A stretch of DNA of 64,000 nucleotides from JAQTNA01 sp043743785 (GTDB taxonomy: Bacteria > Pseudomonadota > Gammaproteobacteria > Burkholderiales > Rhodocyclaceae): NCBI GenBank assembly GCA_043743785.1, contig JAYTVW010000161.1, positions 1 through 64,000 of the forward strand, in the 5' to 3' direction. Within the stretch, counting starts at the first letter, position 1; each line of letters opens with the position of its first letter. Made by a program: the position numbers and the translations under genes. Below the pieces are notes generated by a model. It did not search any database. It was not told the origin of the DNA and saw only the letters and a program-made list of their open reading frames with translations. This document shows positions 17,439 through 25,791 of this stretch, one piece after another.

Positions 17439-17711
17439 ATGGCACGCACCGTCAATTGCATCAAGCTCGGCCGCGAGGCCGATGGACTGGATCTCCCGCC
17501 CTACCCCGGTGAGCTGGGCAAGCGGATTTTCGAGAACGTCTCCAAGGAAGCCTGGCAGCAATGGATTCGCCACCAGACCATGCTGGTGAACGAAAATCGC
17601 CTCAACCTGGCGGACGCCCGGGCACGCAAGTACCTGGCCGAACAGATGGAAAAATACTTCTTCGGCGTCGGCGCGGACCAGATCGGCGGCTACGTGCCAC
17701 CTGCGGCCTGA
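17439..17711 (+). CDS. yggX: probable Fe(2+)-trafficking protein
   Basis: Small cytoplasmic protein of 90 residues that protects Fe-S clusters and helps oxidative-stress tolerance. The family start ARTVNCIKLGREADGLDLPP with its conserved cysteine, and the region KEAWQQWIRHQTMLVNENRL, are unmistakable. AAAGGAAC precedes the ATG. The gene is followed by a REP pair and then a strong terminator before the convergent phoU. Confidence 0.96.
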   Translation: MARTVNCIKLGREADGLDLPPYPGELGKRIFENVSKEAWQQWIRHQTMLVNENRLNLADARARKYLAEQMEKYFFGVGADQIGGYVPPAA

Positions 17712-17715
17712 TCTT

Positions 17716-17771
17716 GTAGGTCGGGTAAGCAACCCGACAAGCGCTCCGTGTCGGGTTAAAACCCGACCTAC
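17716..17771. repeat. GTAG-type REP pair, copy 3
   Basis: Inverted pair with outer ends GTAGGTCGGG and CCCGACCTAC in the convergent yggX-phoU junction, four bases after the yggX stop. Its right half (TGTCGGGTTAA then AACCCGAC) is the intact version of the REP that is split at 18654-18800. Confidence 0.85.
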
Positions 17772-17792
17772 AAGCCCGCCCCACAGCGAAAA

Positions 17793-17829
17793 GGCCCGCA
17801 AACCGGATAACCGGTTTGCGGGCCTTTTT
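17793..17829. terminator. bidirectional rho-independent terminator
   Basis: A perfect 14-base stem, GGCCCGCAAACCGG with its complement, loop ATAA, followed by TTTTT; on the other strand the stem is followed by a T-run from the preceding A-run. It lies between convergent yggX and phoU and can serve both. Confidence 0.92.
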
Positions 17830-17846
17830 CATTGGACCAGCTGCGC

Positions 17847-18554
17847 TTACTCGTTGCCGCCGTTGATTTCCCGTTCCAGTTCCTCGACGCCCACGTGGCG
17901 CACATCGCGCCCCTTGACCATGTAGACGACCAACTCGGAAATGTTCTTGGCGTGGTCGCCGATGCGCTCAATGGCCTTGGCGATGAAAATCAAGTCCAGG
18001 GCGTGGGAGATGGTGCGGGGATCTTCCATCATGAAGGTGATGAGCTGACGCATCACCCCCTTGAATTCCGCATCCACCAAAGCATCCTGGCGCACCACTT
18101 CACCAGCACCGCTGATGTCTACCCGGGCGAAGGAGTCCAGGGACTTTCTGAGCATATCCACCGCCAGGTCCGCCGCCGAACGCAGCCGCACCCGGGGCTG
18201 AAAGCGCTTGTCGGATTCCTGCAGCAACCGGGCTTTCTTGGCAATGTTCTTGGCTTCGTCCCCGATGCGCTCCAGGTCGGTGATGGTCTTCACCACCGTC
18301 ATGACCATGCGTAGGTCGGAAGCGGCTGGCTGGCGGCGCGCAATGACGTGGTTGCAGGCTTCGTCAATTTCGACTTCAGCCGCATTGACCAGGGCATCGC
18401 CCTTGATGACTTGCTCGATGAGCACCGGATCGCCGTTTTCCAGCCCTTCCATGGCCTTGACGATCTGCTGTTCCACCAGCCCGCCCATCTGCAGCACACG
18501 GGAGCGGATCGCCTCCAGTTCGGCGTCGTACTGCTTGATGAGGTGTTGTTTCAT
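17847..18554 (-). CDS. phoU: phosphate transport system regulator PhoU
   Basis: Negative regulator linking the Pst phosphate transporter to PhoR/PhoB signalling. The 235-residue protein is two PhoU helical bundles, with the metal-binding motifs ITDLERIGDEAKNIA and AKAIERIGDHAKNISELVVYM. The ATG at 18552-18554 has AAGGAA upstream; the 43-residue upstream extension is not conserved. No pst genes are adjacent in the window, so it appears to stand alone. Presence near the polyphosphate enzyme gene fits phosphate/polyphosphate control only loosely. Confidence 0.94.
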   Translation of the reverse strand: MKQHLIKQYDAELEAIRSRVLQMGGLVEQQIVKAMEGLENGDPVLIEQVIKGDALVNAAEVEIDEACNHVIARRQPAASDLRMVMTVVKTITDLERIGDEAKNIAKKARLLQESDKRFQPRVRLRSAADLAVDMLRKSLDSFARVDISGAGEVVRQDALVDAEFKGVMRQLITFMMEDPRTISHALDLIFIAKAIERIGDHAKNISELVVYMVKGRDVRHVGVEELEREINGGNE

Positions 18555-18653
18555 GAGCGTTCCTTGCGCGAGGGGGCATTCAAAGCGGAGAAGATAACAG
18601 GGAAATGTGACAAAACGGTTGCAAAGCCTAGCGCGATCTTGATTAGACGCACT

Positions 18654-18800
18654 TGTCGGGTTAACGGGCATGGCAAAAGTCACCCTAATTCATGAAAGTC
18701 AGCGCCATGCCCGTTTCCCTCGCCCTCAATCCCTCTCCCGAAGGGAGAGGGAAGCGTCGTGAGTCGGCCATACCGACTTTCACGGTAAAACCCGACCTAC
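18654..18800. mobile_element. REP element split by a small palindromic (MITE-like) insertion
   Basis: TGTCGGGTTAA (18654-18664) and TAAAACCCGACCTAC (18786-18800) are the two halves of a REP unit intact at 17716-17771. Between them lie 121 bases, flanked by a possible TAA duplication. The core (18693-18782) has ends TGAAAGTC and GACTTTCA, and contains a perfect 9-base stem (CCCTCTCCC, loop GAA). A diverged inverted-orientation copy of the core is at 46199-46282. The CTAC end supplies the stop codon of the Uma2 gene. No transposase is encoded, so mobilisation would be in trans. Confidence 0.7.
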
Positions 18801-19411
18801 AACTCGCCCCCAGGGCAAGGGTTGGACGGAGAGACCGCAGCCACGAAGCTTACATCTTCGTAGAGCGCATCCATGTCAATCTCGGCCCCAACGCTCGCCA
18901 GCACGATACGGCCCTGCCCGCTGGTCGGATGCAGCACCCACAGACCCTCGGCATTACGCCGAAACAGGTCCGCATGCCGACGGTCCTGCTCCAGCAACAG
19001 ATATTCCTGCAAGGAGTCGAGTTTCTGGTAATGCTCGAACTTCAGCCCGCGATCATAGGCGGCCGTACTCTCCGAGAGCACTTCAATCACCAGGCAGGGA
19101 TGGCGCTTGGCCAGATCTGCCTCCGGCAGCTTGTCCCGCCCGTCACAGGTCACGAACACATCGGGATAGAAGAAAGCATCCACCGCCTCCACCCGCAGCT
19201 TCATGTCGGCGATAAACGCGCGGCAGGGAGTCCCACGTAACTGATGGTGCAGGTTAGCGAAAATATTCCCGGCAATCGTGTTGTGCCCATCCCGCGCACC
19301 GGTCATGGCGAAGGTTTCCCCGGCAATGAACTCGTGCCGATCTTCCTGCGCAGCTTCCCACTCCAGATATCGGACGGCATCAAAGCATTCAACTCTCAAC
19401 GACAGGGACAT
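18797..19411 (-). CDS. Uma2 family (DUF820) restriction-endonuclease-like protein
   Basis: A 204-residue protein of the Uma2 family, which has a PD-(D/E)XK nuclease fold and is often multi-copy in cyanobacteria and soil bacteria. Visible motifs are YLEWEAAQEDRHEFIAGE near the start, PDVFVTCD (the metal-binding Asp region) and PCLVIEVLSEST (the E-x-K-like strand). Three ATGs in tandem lie at 19417, 19414 and 19411; GAGGAG is best spaced for the last one. Its stop TAG comes from a REP terminus. The function in the cell is unknown; it is isolated from other defence genes. Confidence 0.8.
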   Translation of the reverse strand: MSLSLRVECFDAVRYLEWEAAQEDRHEFIAGETFAMTGARDGHNTIAGNIFANLHHQLRGTPCRAFIADMKLRVEAVDAFFYPDVFVTCDGRDKLPEADLAKRHPCLVIEVLSESTAAYDRGLKFEHYQKLDSLQEYLLLEQDRRHADLFRRNAEGLWVLHPTSGQGRIVLASVGAEIDMDALYEDVSFVAAVSPSNPCPGGEL

Positions 19412-19522
19412 CATCATGCTCCTCGAATCCAGAAGGCCAAGCATAGCGCGGCCTTTTGCCGCAAGCAAAGTTCCGTAGGCGCGGGCTTGCCCGCGCTCAC
19501 ACGGATTTTCTGCACCTCACCA

Positions 19523-20833
19523 TCAAATGGAGTCTTGGCTTCGTCCAGCGAGACGCTGCCCGGAGACCACCTGGGCCACCAGGCAGGAGATGACTATTCC
19601 ATAAAACGTGGACGTGTACTTGAGGTTGAACACCTCGAAACTGATGCTCGACACCATCAGGCACACCAAATAGGCCATACCAATGTGGCTGGCCTTGGCG
19701 ACTTGAGCATCCTGACAGCTACGCTGCCGCCAGAAGACGCGGAATGGCGCCAGAAACAAGCCGATAACCGCAACGCCCCCCAGCACGCCAGAGCGCAGAA
19801 TATTCGCCAAAAACTCGTTGTGAGGCCCATTCAAGATGGTGGAGCGAGCGTCTAGGCTGGCGAACGAGGTAATCCAGGGCTCGTTCAGATAGACCCGGAA
19901 TCCAGTATCTCCGTAGCCAAACAGTGGGCTGTGCTTAAAGAGTTCCCAGGACATATGCCACATGGTCAGGCGCAGTCCGGCAGAGGAGTCGCGGTGGGCC
20001 CCGCTCCGCCACATGGAGACTTCATTAAATACGCTGGACAATCTGGCTGCGGCTCCTGGAAAGAGCACGAGAGCCAGCATGAGTCCAAGAAGCAGCCCCC
20101 CTGATAGCGTCAGCAGATAGCGCCGATCCATGGTTCTTCCTCGCAGGATGAACCAAAGCGCAAAAACTATTGGCAGCGCCACCCAGGCGCCCCTGGTCTG
20201 GGAACCGATCAACAGGTACCCCCCCGCCACCACACCAGCAAGCTGTAAAGCCAGAAGCCACTTCCCGCACGCCGCCGTTGCTCGATCGATGCTGAACAAA
20301 CAAAAAGTGGCAAAAATCAATGCATAGACACCAAAAGTGTCGGTATCCACAAAATAGGTGGCAAAACGCCCGCCCCAGAAAGCACTCGCCGAGGGATTCA
20401 ACTTCACCTCCGCCACTAGCACAAACAGGGCCAAGGGGGCGGCCACCCCAAGCAACCGGGCAAAGTCCATGCGCTTGGTGCACAGATAAAGCATCAACGG
20501 TATGCAAATGAGCATGCGGGCCGGACCATCGTAGGCTTTGACAATCCAGTCCTGCCGCGCGGCCTGGCTGATCAAAAGCACCGCAATCGGCAGAAACAAG
20601 ACCAACATCACCCCCCTCAGCTCCGGCACATACGCTCGAGCCTCAGGCCAAACGGATTGCCAGCGAAAAGCAACCAGAATGAGCGCCAAAAACAAGGTGA
20701 TATTGGTCCAGCCGCGCAGCGACAGATAACCGATCACGCTGCTAAAGAGGAGGGCGGACAGAAAGCCGTCTTCCCAGATGCTGCGCGGCTTACCGACGAA
20801 ACTGGACAAAATGCCACAAGACGAGCAGATCAT
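19523..20833 (-). CDS. O-antigen ligase family membrane protein (WaaL/Wzy_C)
   Basis: Polytopic inner-membrane protein of 436 residues with about ten to twelve hydrophobic segments. It has the large periplasmic-loop signature of the Wzy_C/O-antigen ligase family: GSQTRGAW, and later LFKHSPLFGYGDTGF and GPHNEFLANILRSG. Proteins of this kind join O-antigen to lipid A-core (ligase) or polymerise repeat units; sequence alone does not separate the two. The ATG at 20831-20833 overlaps the rpiA stop as ATGA, so the two are translationally coupled. It is the last gene of the long minus-strand polysaccharide block. Confidence 0.85.
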   Translation of the reverse strand: MICSSCGILSSFVGKPRSIWEDGFLSALLFSSVIGYLSLRGWTNITLFLALILVAFRWQSVWPEARAYVPELRGVMLVLFLPIAVLLISQAARQDWIVKAYDGPARMLICIPLMLYLCTKRMDFARLLGVAAPLALFVLVAEVKLNPSASAFWGGRFATYFVDTDTFGVYALIFATFCLFSIDRATAACGKWLLALQLAGVVAGGYLLIGSQTRGAWVALPIVFALWFILRGRTMDRRYLLTLSGGLLLGLMLALVLFPGAAARLSSVFNEVSMWRSGAHRDSSAGLRLTMWHMSWELFKHSPLFGYGDTGFRVYLNEPWITSFASLDARSTILNGPHNEFLANILRSGVLGGVAVIGLFLAPFRVFWRQRSCQDAQVAKASHIGMAYLVCLMVSSISFEVFNLKYTSTFYGIVISCLVAQVVSGQRLAGRSQDSI

Positions 20834-21489
20834 CGGCAAAGCACCTCAATCCCTCCGGAAGACGCCAACAGCACCACGTCGGCACCCCGAGCGGCGAACA
20901 GACCATTGGTAACCACGCCGACGATCTGATTGATGTGATTTTCCGTTGCCACCGGATCGACGATGGCCAGGCCATGCACATCCAGAATCACATTGCCGTT
21001 GTCGGTGAGAAAGCCGGCCCTCAGTTTCGGCGCCCCCCCCAGCTTCACCAGTTCCCGCGCCACATAGGCGGTCGCCATGGGAATTACTTCCACCGGCAGC
21101 GGGAAATGCCCCATGACCGGCACCTTCTTGGAGGCGTCCGCCACGCAGATGAATTTCTTCGCCACTGCGGCGATGATCTTCTCCCGGGTCAGGGCACCGC
21201 CGCCGCCCTTGATCATGGCAAGGCCGGCGTCCAGTTCATCCGCCCCATCCACATACACGGGAATGTCGTCCACATCGTTCAGGTCCAGCACCTTGATGCC
21301 GTGGGCCAGCAATTTCTTCGTGGACGCCTCGGAAGAAGACACAGCCCCCAAAAGCTGGTCCTTGATGAGCGCCAATTCATCGATGAAGAAATTGACAGTA
21401 GAGCCGGTGCCCACGCCAATGATGGCGCCCGGCACGACGTATTGAACAGCCGCCTTCGCCGCTGCCTGCTTGAGTTCGTCTTGAGTCAT
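20830..21489 (-). CDS. rpiA: ribose-5-phosphate isomerase A
   Basis: Interconverts ribose-5-phosphate and ribulose-5-phosphate, a step needed by the Calvin cycle to regenerate the phosphoribulokinase substrate. The 219-residue protein has the expected motifs GVGTGSTVNFFIDEL, YVDGADELD (catalytic Asp residues) and KGGGGALTREKI (catalytic Lys). It lies 69 bases after the epimerase gene and overlaps the O-antigen ligase-like gene by ATGA. A central-carbon gene inside a polysaccharide operon is unusual. Confidence 0.96.
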   Translation of the reverse strand: MTQDELKQAAAKAAVQYVVPGAIIGVGTGSTVNFFIDELALIKDQLLGAVSSSEASTKKLLAHGIKVLDLNDVDDIPVYVDGADELDAGLAMIKGGGGALTREKIIAAVAKKFICVADASKKVPVMGHFPLPVEVIPMATAYVARELVKLGGAPKLRAGFLTDNGNVILDVHGLAIVDPVATENHINQIVGVVTNGLFAARGADVVLLASSGGIEVLCR

Positions 21490-21558
21490 GATGACATCCC
21501 GAAAATTACCAAAAATCTATATGGGGTGTGGCCTACAAAATCGAGCAGGCACGCGGCG

Positions 21559-22689
21559 TCAAACATCCCTGGACCAAACGGTGCGATTGATGTAATCCAC
21601 ATAGCTCATTACCACCCTCAGCACCTGTCTGGAAACCGAGGCGACCTCATAATCCGGAACAGGAGGCGTGGAACGAACAGCTCTGTCATATTGCTCAACG
21701 ACAACGCGTACTGCATCAAGCACCCGGTCTTGCTTCAGACCCGCCATGATGAGTGTGCCCACATCCATGCCCTCGGGACGTTCATGGGCATTGCGGATGG
21801 TAATGGCGGGAAGGTTGAGAAGCGAGCCTTCTTCGGTGATCGTACCGCTATCGGACACAACGCATAGCGCTTCCATCTGCAACTTGATGTAATCGCAGAA
21901 ACCAAAAGGCTTGAGAAACTGGATGTGCGGGCTCAGTTTGCCCAGCTCCAGGGCATCCAGGCGCTTGCGCGTACGGGGGTGGGTGGAAACGATGACCGGG
22001 CAGTCGTAGCTCTCCGCGAGCGCATTAAGGGTTTCGACCATGTCCAGCAGATTCTGGGGGGAATCCACGTTCTCTTCGCGATGGGCGCTAACGATGAAAA
22101 ACTTGTCAGTAACCAGCCCCATGCGCTCAAGAACGTCCGATTTCAGAATCTTGGGCATGTAATGGTCCAGCACCTCGCGCATATGAGAGCCGGTCTTGAT
22201 GATGGTTTCTGGCCGAATGCCTTCGGCTATCAGGTAGCGGCGGGCATGCTCGGTCAACACCATGTTGATGTCACTGAGATGATCCAGTACCTTGCGATTC
22301 AGTTCCTCCGGCACGCGCTGATCAAAACAACGGTTTCCGGCTTCCATGTGAAAAACCGGAATCTTGCGACGCTTGGCGGCAATGACTGCCAGGCAGGAAT
22401 TAGTATCGCCGTACAACATTACCGCATCAGGCTGTTCTTTCTCGAAGACTTCATCAGCCTTCTCGATTACCCGTGCGATTGTCTGGGCAGCGTTCTCACC
22501 AACGGCTTCAAGAAAATGATCCGGTTTGCGAATACCCAAATCATCGAAAAACAACTGATTCAGCTCATAATCGTAATTTTGCCCGGTATGCACGAGAATA
22601 TGCTGTGTATGCTTATCAAACTCGGCAATCACTCGCGACATCTTGATCAACTCGGGACGGGTCCCGACAATGGTCATGACTTTAAGCAT
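21559..22689 (-). CDS. UDP-GlcNAc 2-epimerase family (WbjD/FnlC/WbvD-like)
   Basis: A 376-residue non-hydrolysing UDP-N-acetylhexosamine C2-epimerase. Family motifs are GTRPELIKM, HTGQNYDYELN, HMEAGNRCFDQRVPEE, SAHREENVD and CVVSDSGTITEEG. It overlaps the inverting dehydratase gene by eight bases and follows an RmlD-like reductase, the three-gene order of 2-acetamido-2,6-dideoxy-L-hexose synthesis. As the last enzyme it would convert the UDP-L-talo/rhamno intermediate to UDP-L-FucNAc or UDP-L-QuiNAc. GTRPELIKM and the Cys in the HMEAG motif favour this branch over the WecB type that makes UDP-ManNAc. Confidence 0.85.
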   Translation of the reverse strand: MLKVMTIVGTRPELIKMSRVIAEFDKHTQHILVHTGQNYDYELNQLFFDDLGIRKPDHFLEAVGENAAQTIARVIEKADEVFEKEQPDAVMLYGDTNSCLAVIAAKRRKIPVFHMEAGNRCFDQRVPEELNRKVLDHLSDINMVLTEHARRYLIAEGIRPETIIKTGSHMREVLDHYMPKILKSDVLERMGLVTDKFFIVSAHREENVDSPQNLLDMVETLNALAESYDCPVIVSTHPRTRKRLDALELGKLSPHIQFLKPFGFCDYIKLQMEALCVVSDSGTITEEGSLLNLPAITIRNAHERPEGMDVGTLIMAGLKQDRVLDAVRVVVEQYDRAVRSTPPVPDYEVASVSRQVLRVVMSYVDYINRTVWSRDV

Positions 22690-23710
22690 TTAACTCTTCC
22701 TTGATGAAATCCAGCTTCATAAGCAACGCCCTTACCTGCCCGACATTCAGGCGTTCCGTGTTATGGGATGTATAGTCTTCCTGATGGGAAATTTTCTCTT
22801 CGCCTTCACTGAAGTACTGCGCATAATTCAAATCCCGGTTATCCGCAGGAATACGGTAATACCCTCCCATATCCACGGCCTTGGCCATTTCTTCCCGGGA
22901 AATCAGGGACTCGTAAAGTTTCTCGCCATGCCGGGTACCAATTACCTGAACGGCACTCTTCTTGTCGAATAGCTCAATCAGGGCCTGAGCCAGATCCGCC
23001 ACGGTGGACGCCGGCGCCTTCTGGACAAAGATATCGCCTTGTTTTCCGTTCTGGAAGGCATACAAAACAAGGTCCACAGAGTCCTCCAGGGACATCAGGA
23101 AACGCGTCATGTTCGGATCAGTGACCGTAAGGGGCTTCCCGTCCTTCAATTGCGACACGAACAAGGGAATAACGGAACCCCGGGACGCCATAACGTTGCC
23201 GTACCGCGTCGCGCACAACACGGTTTCCCCGGAATTTTGCATGCGCGCCTTGGCCACCATGAACTTTTCCATCATGGCCTTGGATATCCCCATAGCATTG
23301 ATCGGGTACACGGCCTTGTCCGTACTCAGCATCACCACCCGGGAAACGCCACGCGCAATCGCTGCCTCCATGACATTCTGCGAACCCAGAACGTTGGTCC
23401 GCACGGCCTCCAGGGGGTAAAACTCGCAGGAGGGCACCTGTTTCAACGCGGCCGCATGAAAAACATAATCCACGCCCTTCATGGCCTGGTGAATGCTGTC
23501 GTACTCCCTGACGTCACCGATATAGAACTTGAGCTTCGGGTGATTCAGGGCAATACGCATCTCCTCCTGTTTCTTTTCATCACGGCTAAATATCCGTATT
23601 TCCTTGACATCAGTGGTCAGGAAGCGCCGGAGAACCGTGTTCCCAAAGGAACCGGTCCCCCCTGTGATCATCAATACTTTTCCGTTGAACATGTCACGAC
23701 CTTTGCTCAT
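22682..23710 (-). CDS. UDP-GlcNAc 4,6-dehydratase, inverting (CapE/WbjB/FnlA-like)
   Basis: First step of UDP-2-acetamido-2,6-dideoxy-L-hexose synthesis: 4,6-dehydration with 5-epimerisation of UDP-GlcNAc. The 342-residue SDR has TGGTGSFGNTVLRRFL at the N-terminus and the atypical MxxxK catalytic motif (MGISK) in place of YxxxK, a hallmark of this family. The GTG/ATG reading gives an ATGA overlap with the preceding gene at 23707-23710; an internal ATG at 23692 (MFNGKVLMITGG) matches the usual family start and has AAAGG upstream, so it could be the true start. Confidence 0.88.
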   Translation of the reverse strand: MSKGRDMFNGKVLMITGGTGSFGNTVLRRFLTTDVKEIRIFSRDEKKQEEMRIALNHPKLKFYIGDVREYDSIHQAMKGVDYVFHAAALKQVPSCEFYPLEAVRTNVLGSQNVMEAAIARGVSRVVMLSTDKAVYPINAMGISKAMMEKFMVAKARMQNSGETVLCATRYGNVMASRGSVIPLFVSQLKDGKPLTVTDPNMTRFLMSLEDSVDLVLYAFQNGKQGDIFVQKAPASTVADLAQALIELFDKKSAVQVIGTRHGEKLYESLISREEMAKAVDMGGYYRIPADNRDLNYAQYFSEGEEKISHQEDYTSHNTERLNVGQVRALLMKLDFIKEELNA

Positions 23711-24561
23711 TTATATGCATGCATGATTTCAACCAATCTAGTCCACTCAGGCACCACATAGCCCGTCTCTTTCTGAAAGCGGCTACCATCCAGCGACCGA
23801 TCTATAACGAAATCGCTCTCCGGAACGATATCGATCTTCTTCCCGTACACCCGGGCAATCATCTCCAACAAATCGAACTTGGCAATGGGAGCGGCCGCGA
23901 CATGATACAGCCCGCACATCGTCTGATTCGGGATCACATAATCACGAATTATTTGAGCGAAAACTACCGTTGGCAATCCGGAAAAGATGGCACGGGTGTA
24001 GCCTTTGCAACGTTCGCCCTGAGACAGGAACCAATCGAGCAAGCCGTACTGGCTTTGTAACTCATGCCCGATGGTGGACGTACGCAATGTGACAGCGTGA
24101 GGATACACCACCTCGCCCAAGGCCTTCGATTTCCCGTACACATCCCGCGCATCCGGGAAATCGTCTTCTACATACCCGCCCTTCTCGCCAGAAAACACGC
24201 AATCCGTGCTGACGTGGATCAATCGCGCGCCGGCCAATTTACAGACACCGGCGAGACGGTGTGGCATCAGGGTGTTGATGGGAATGGAAACAAGGGGGTC
24301 GTCCGCCGCCGGCTTGTGCTTCGTCAAACCGGCACAATTTATCACCACATCCGGACGCACCTGGTCGATAACACGTACTAGGCAATCATGATTCTCCACA
24401 TCCACGCCCGCCGACAAACGCTCACCGATCCGGGCAGAAAAGAATCGACGAACACTTATGTCACGAACCGAGCCGTACACTTCCAAGCCGGGATGCTCAC
24501 CGAGAACCCGGAGTACCGTGCTGCCAATCATGCCGCTGGCGCCTATAACCAATACCTTCAT
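23707..24561 (-). CDS. RmlD-like NAD(P)H-dependent 4-ketoreductase (WbvR-type)
   Basis: A 284-residue SDR with GASGMIGST (cofactor binding), STDCVFSGEKGGY and YGKSK (YxxxK). It would reduce the 4-keto product of the neighbouring dehydratase. The better-known WbjC/CapF/FnlB reductases of the L-FucNAc pathway carry an extra C-terminal cupin domain and are near 370 residues; this one lacks it and resembles RmlD. In Vibrio cholerae O37 a short RmlD-type reductase (WbvR) leads to UDP-L-RhaNAc/L-QuiNAc. That product is therefore more likely here, by inference. ATGA overlaps join it to both neighbours. Confidence 0.78.
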   Translation of the reverse strand: MKVLVIGASGMIGSTVLRVLGEHPGLEVYGSVRDISVRRFFSARIGERLSAGVDVENHDCLVRVIDQVRPDVVINCAGLTKHKPAADDPLVSIPINTLMPHRLAGVCKLAGARLIHVSTDCVFSGEKGGYVEDDFPDARDVYGKSKALGEVVYPHAVTLRTSTIGHELQSQYGLLDWFLSQGERCKGYTRAIFSGLPTVVFAQIIRDYVIPNQTMCGLYHVAAAPIAKFDLLEMIARVYGKKIDIVPESDFVIDRSLDGSRFQKETGYVVPEWTRLVEIMHAYK

Positions 24562-25790
24562 TGCTCTTTCCTCTCGACGAGCGCTACTGTCTGGAAGTGC
24601 CCGATCAACTGATCCACCAGGCATCCGTGATCGAAATGCTCGAGATAATATTGCCTGCCATTCCGCCCCAGCCGTTCGCGTTCCCCGGGCTCGAGCCGAT
24701 AAAGTTTCAATATGGCATCTGCCAGGGCGCGGGCATCCTCCGCTGGCGCCGCAAATCCGGCTTGGGCCTCAAGAACCAGTCGAGCCCCTTCCCCGTTCAG
24801 ACAGGCCACGATAGGACGTCCTGCCGCCATGTACGCTTGTATCTTGTTGGGGACGGTAGCGGCAAAGATAGCTTGATCGGTAAGCGTCACAAGCAGGGCA
24901 TCCGCCTTCTGCATAAACCCGGGCATGGTTTCCACAGGAAACCGACCCGGCGAATGCAGATTGGAAAGCCCCAGGCGCCGGCCTTCGCCCACCATCCATT
25001 CACGGGAACTGCCATCACCCAGCACCACAAAATGAATATCCGTAAAATCCCGCAGCAGCGCGGCAGCTTCCACGATTACCGCCACTGCCTGGGCGACCCC
25101 GACGTTACCCGCGAACATCACGGAAAATCCGTCCCCGAGTCCCTGCACCCGTGGAGGATCCTCCGTAACTGCGGCCACGAAACTGTCATCGACTGAATTC
25201 GGATAGTAACGAATCGGCGTATCCGAGGCCATGGCGCGAACCGGCGCCTCAAATGCCCTGGACTGCACAAGCAGCAAATCCGCATGCCGATAGATAAATC
25301 GAACTACCTTTCTGACAGCCTCGATCACGGCATTGCTCTTGACATACCCGGTCGCGGACAAGCTCTCCGGCCAGAGATCCTGAATCCAGATGACCACCTT
25401 GATGCCCTTGAGCCAACCAATGACCAAGGCAGGGATCGCCAAAAGGATGGGAGAAAGGCCGTACACAAAGACCAAATCATACTTTTTCTTGCGAACCATC
25501 CACGCCCCGGCGAACAACCCGAAGAAAATAAATGACAAATAGTTTGCCATCAAGCCAAGCCGACTGTTTCGCCCACGGGGAAACAATGGCACGCGATGCA
25601 GGGTCGCCCCCCTCCACTGCTCTCGCTGACACCCCAGGACACGATACCCGGCGAATACCTCGCCCTGAGGATAATTGGGCTTGCCCGTCAGAACCTCGAC
25701 CTCGACCCCACGCTCAACCAAGCTCTCGACAATCGCATTGATGCGAAAACCTTCAGGCCAGAAATATTGACTGACAACAAGCACGCGCAC
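24558..25790 (-). CDS. GT4 glycosyltransferase, WbuB-like
   Basis: A 410-residue GT-B fold enzyme with VVSQYFWPEGFRINAI at the N-terminus, a central hydrophobic membrane-association segment (LLAIPALVIGWLKGIKVVIW), IQDLWPES, FAGNVGVAQAV and the C-terminal donor-binding EGARLVLEAQAG. WbuB-type transferases use UDP-L-FucNAc or related L-sugars, which matches the three adjacent synthesis genes. I use the GTG at 25788-25790, with GGGGAGG upstream; the longer frame would overlap the previous gene by 47 bases. Confidence 0.85.
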   Translation of the reverse strand: MRVLVVSQYFWPEGFRINAIVESLVERGVEVEVLTGKPNYPQGEVFAGYRVLGCQREQWRGATLHRVPLFPRGRNSRLGLMANYLSFIFFGLFAGAWMVRKKKYDLVFVYGLSPILLAIPALVIGWLKGIKVVIWIQDLWPESLSATGYVKSNAVIEAVRKVVRFIYRHADLLLVQSRAFEAPVRAMASDTPIRYYPNSVDDSFVAAVTEDPPRVQGLGDGFSVMFAGNVGVAQAVAVIVEAAALLRDFTDIHFVVLGDGSSREWMVGEGRRLGLSNLHSPGRFPVETMPGFMQKADALLVTLTDQAIFAATVPNKIQAYMAAGRPIVACLNGEGARLVLEAQAGFAAPAEDARALADAILKLYRLEPGERERLGRNGRQYYLEHFDHGCLVDQLIGHFQTVALVERKEQ

Positions 25791-25791
25791 C

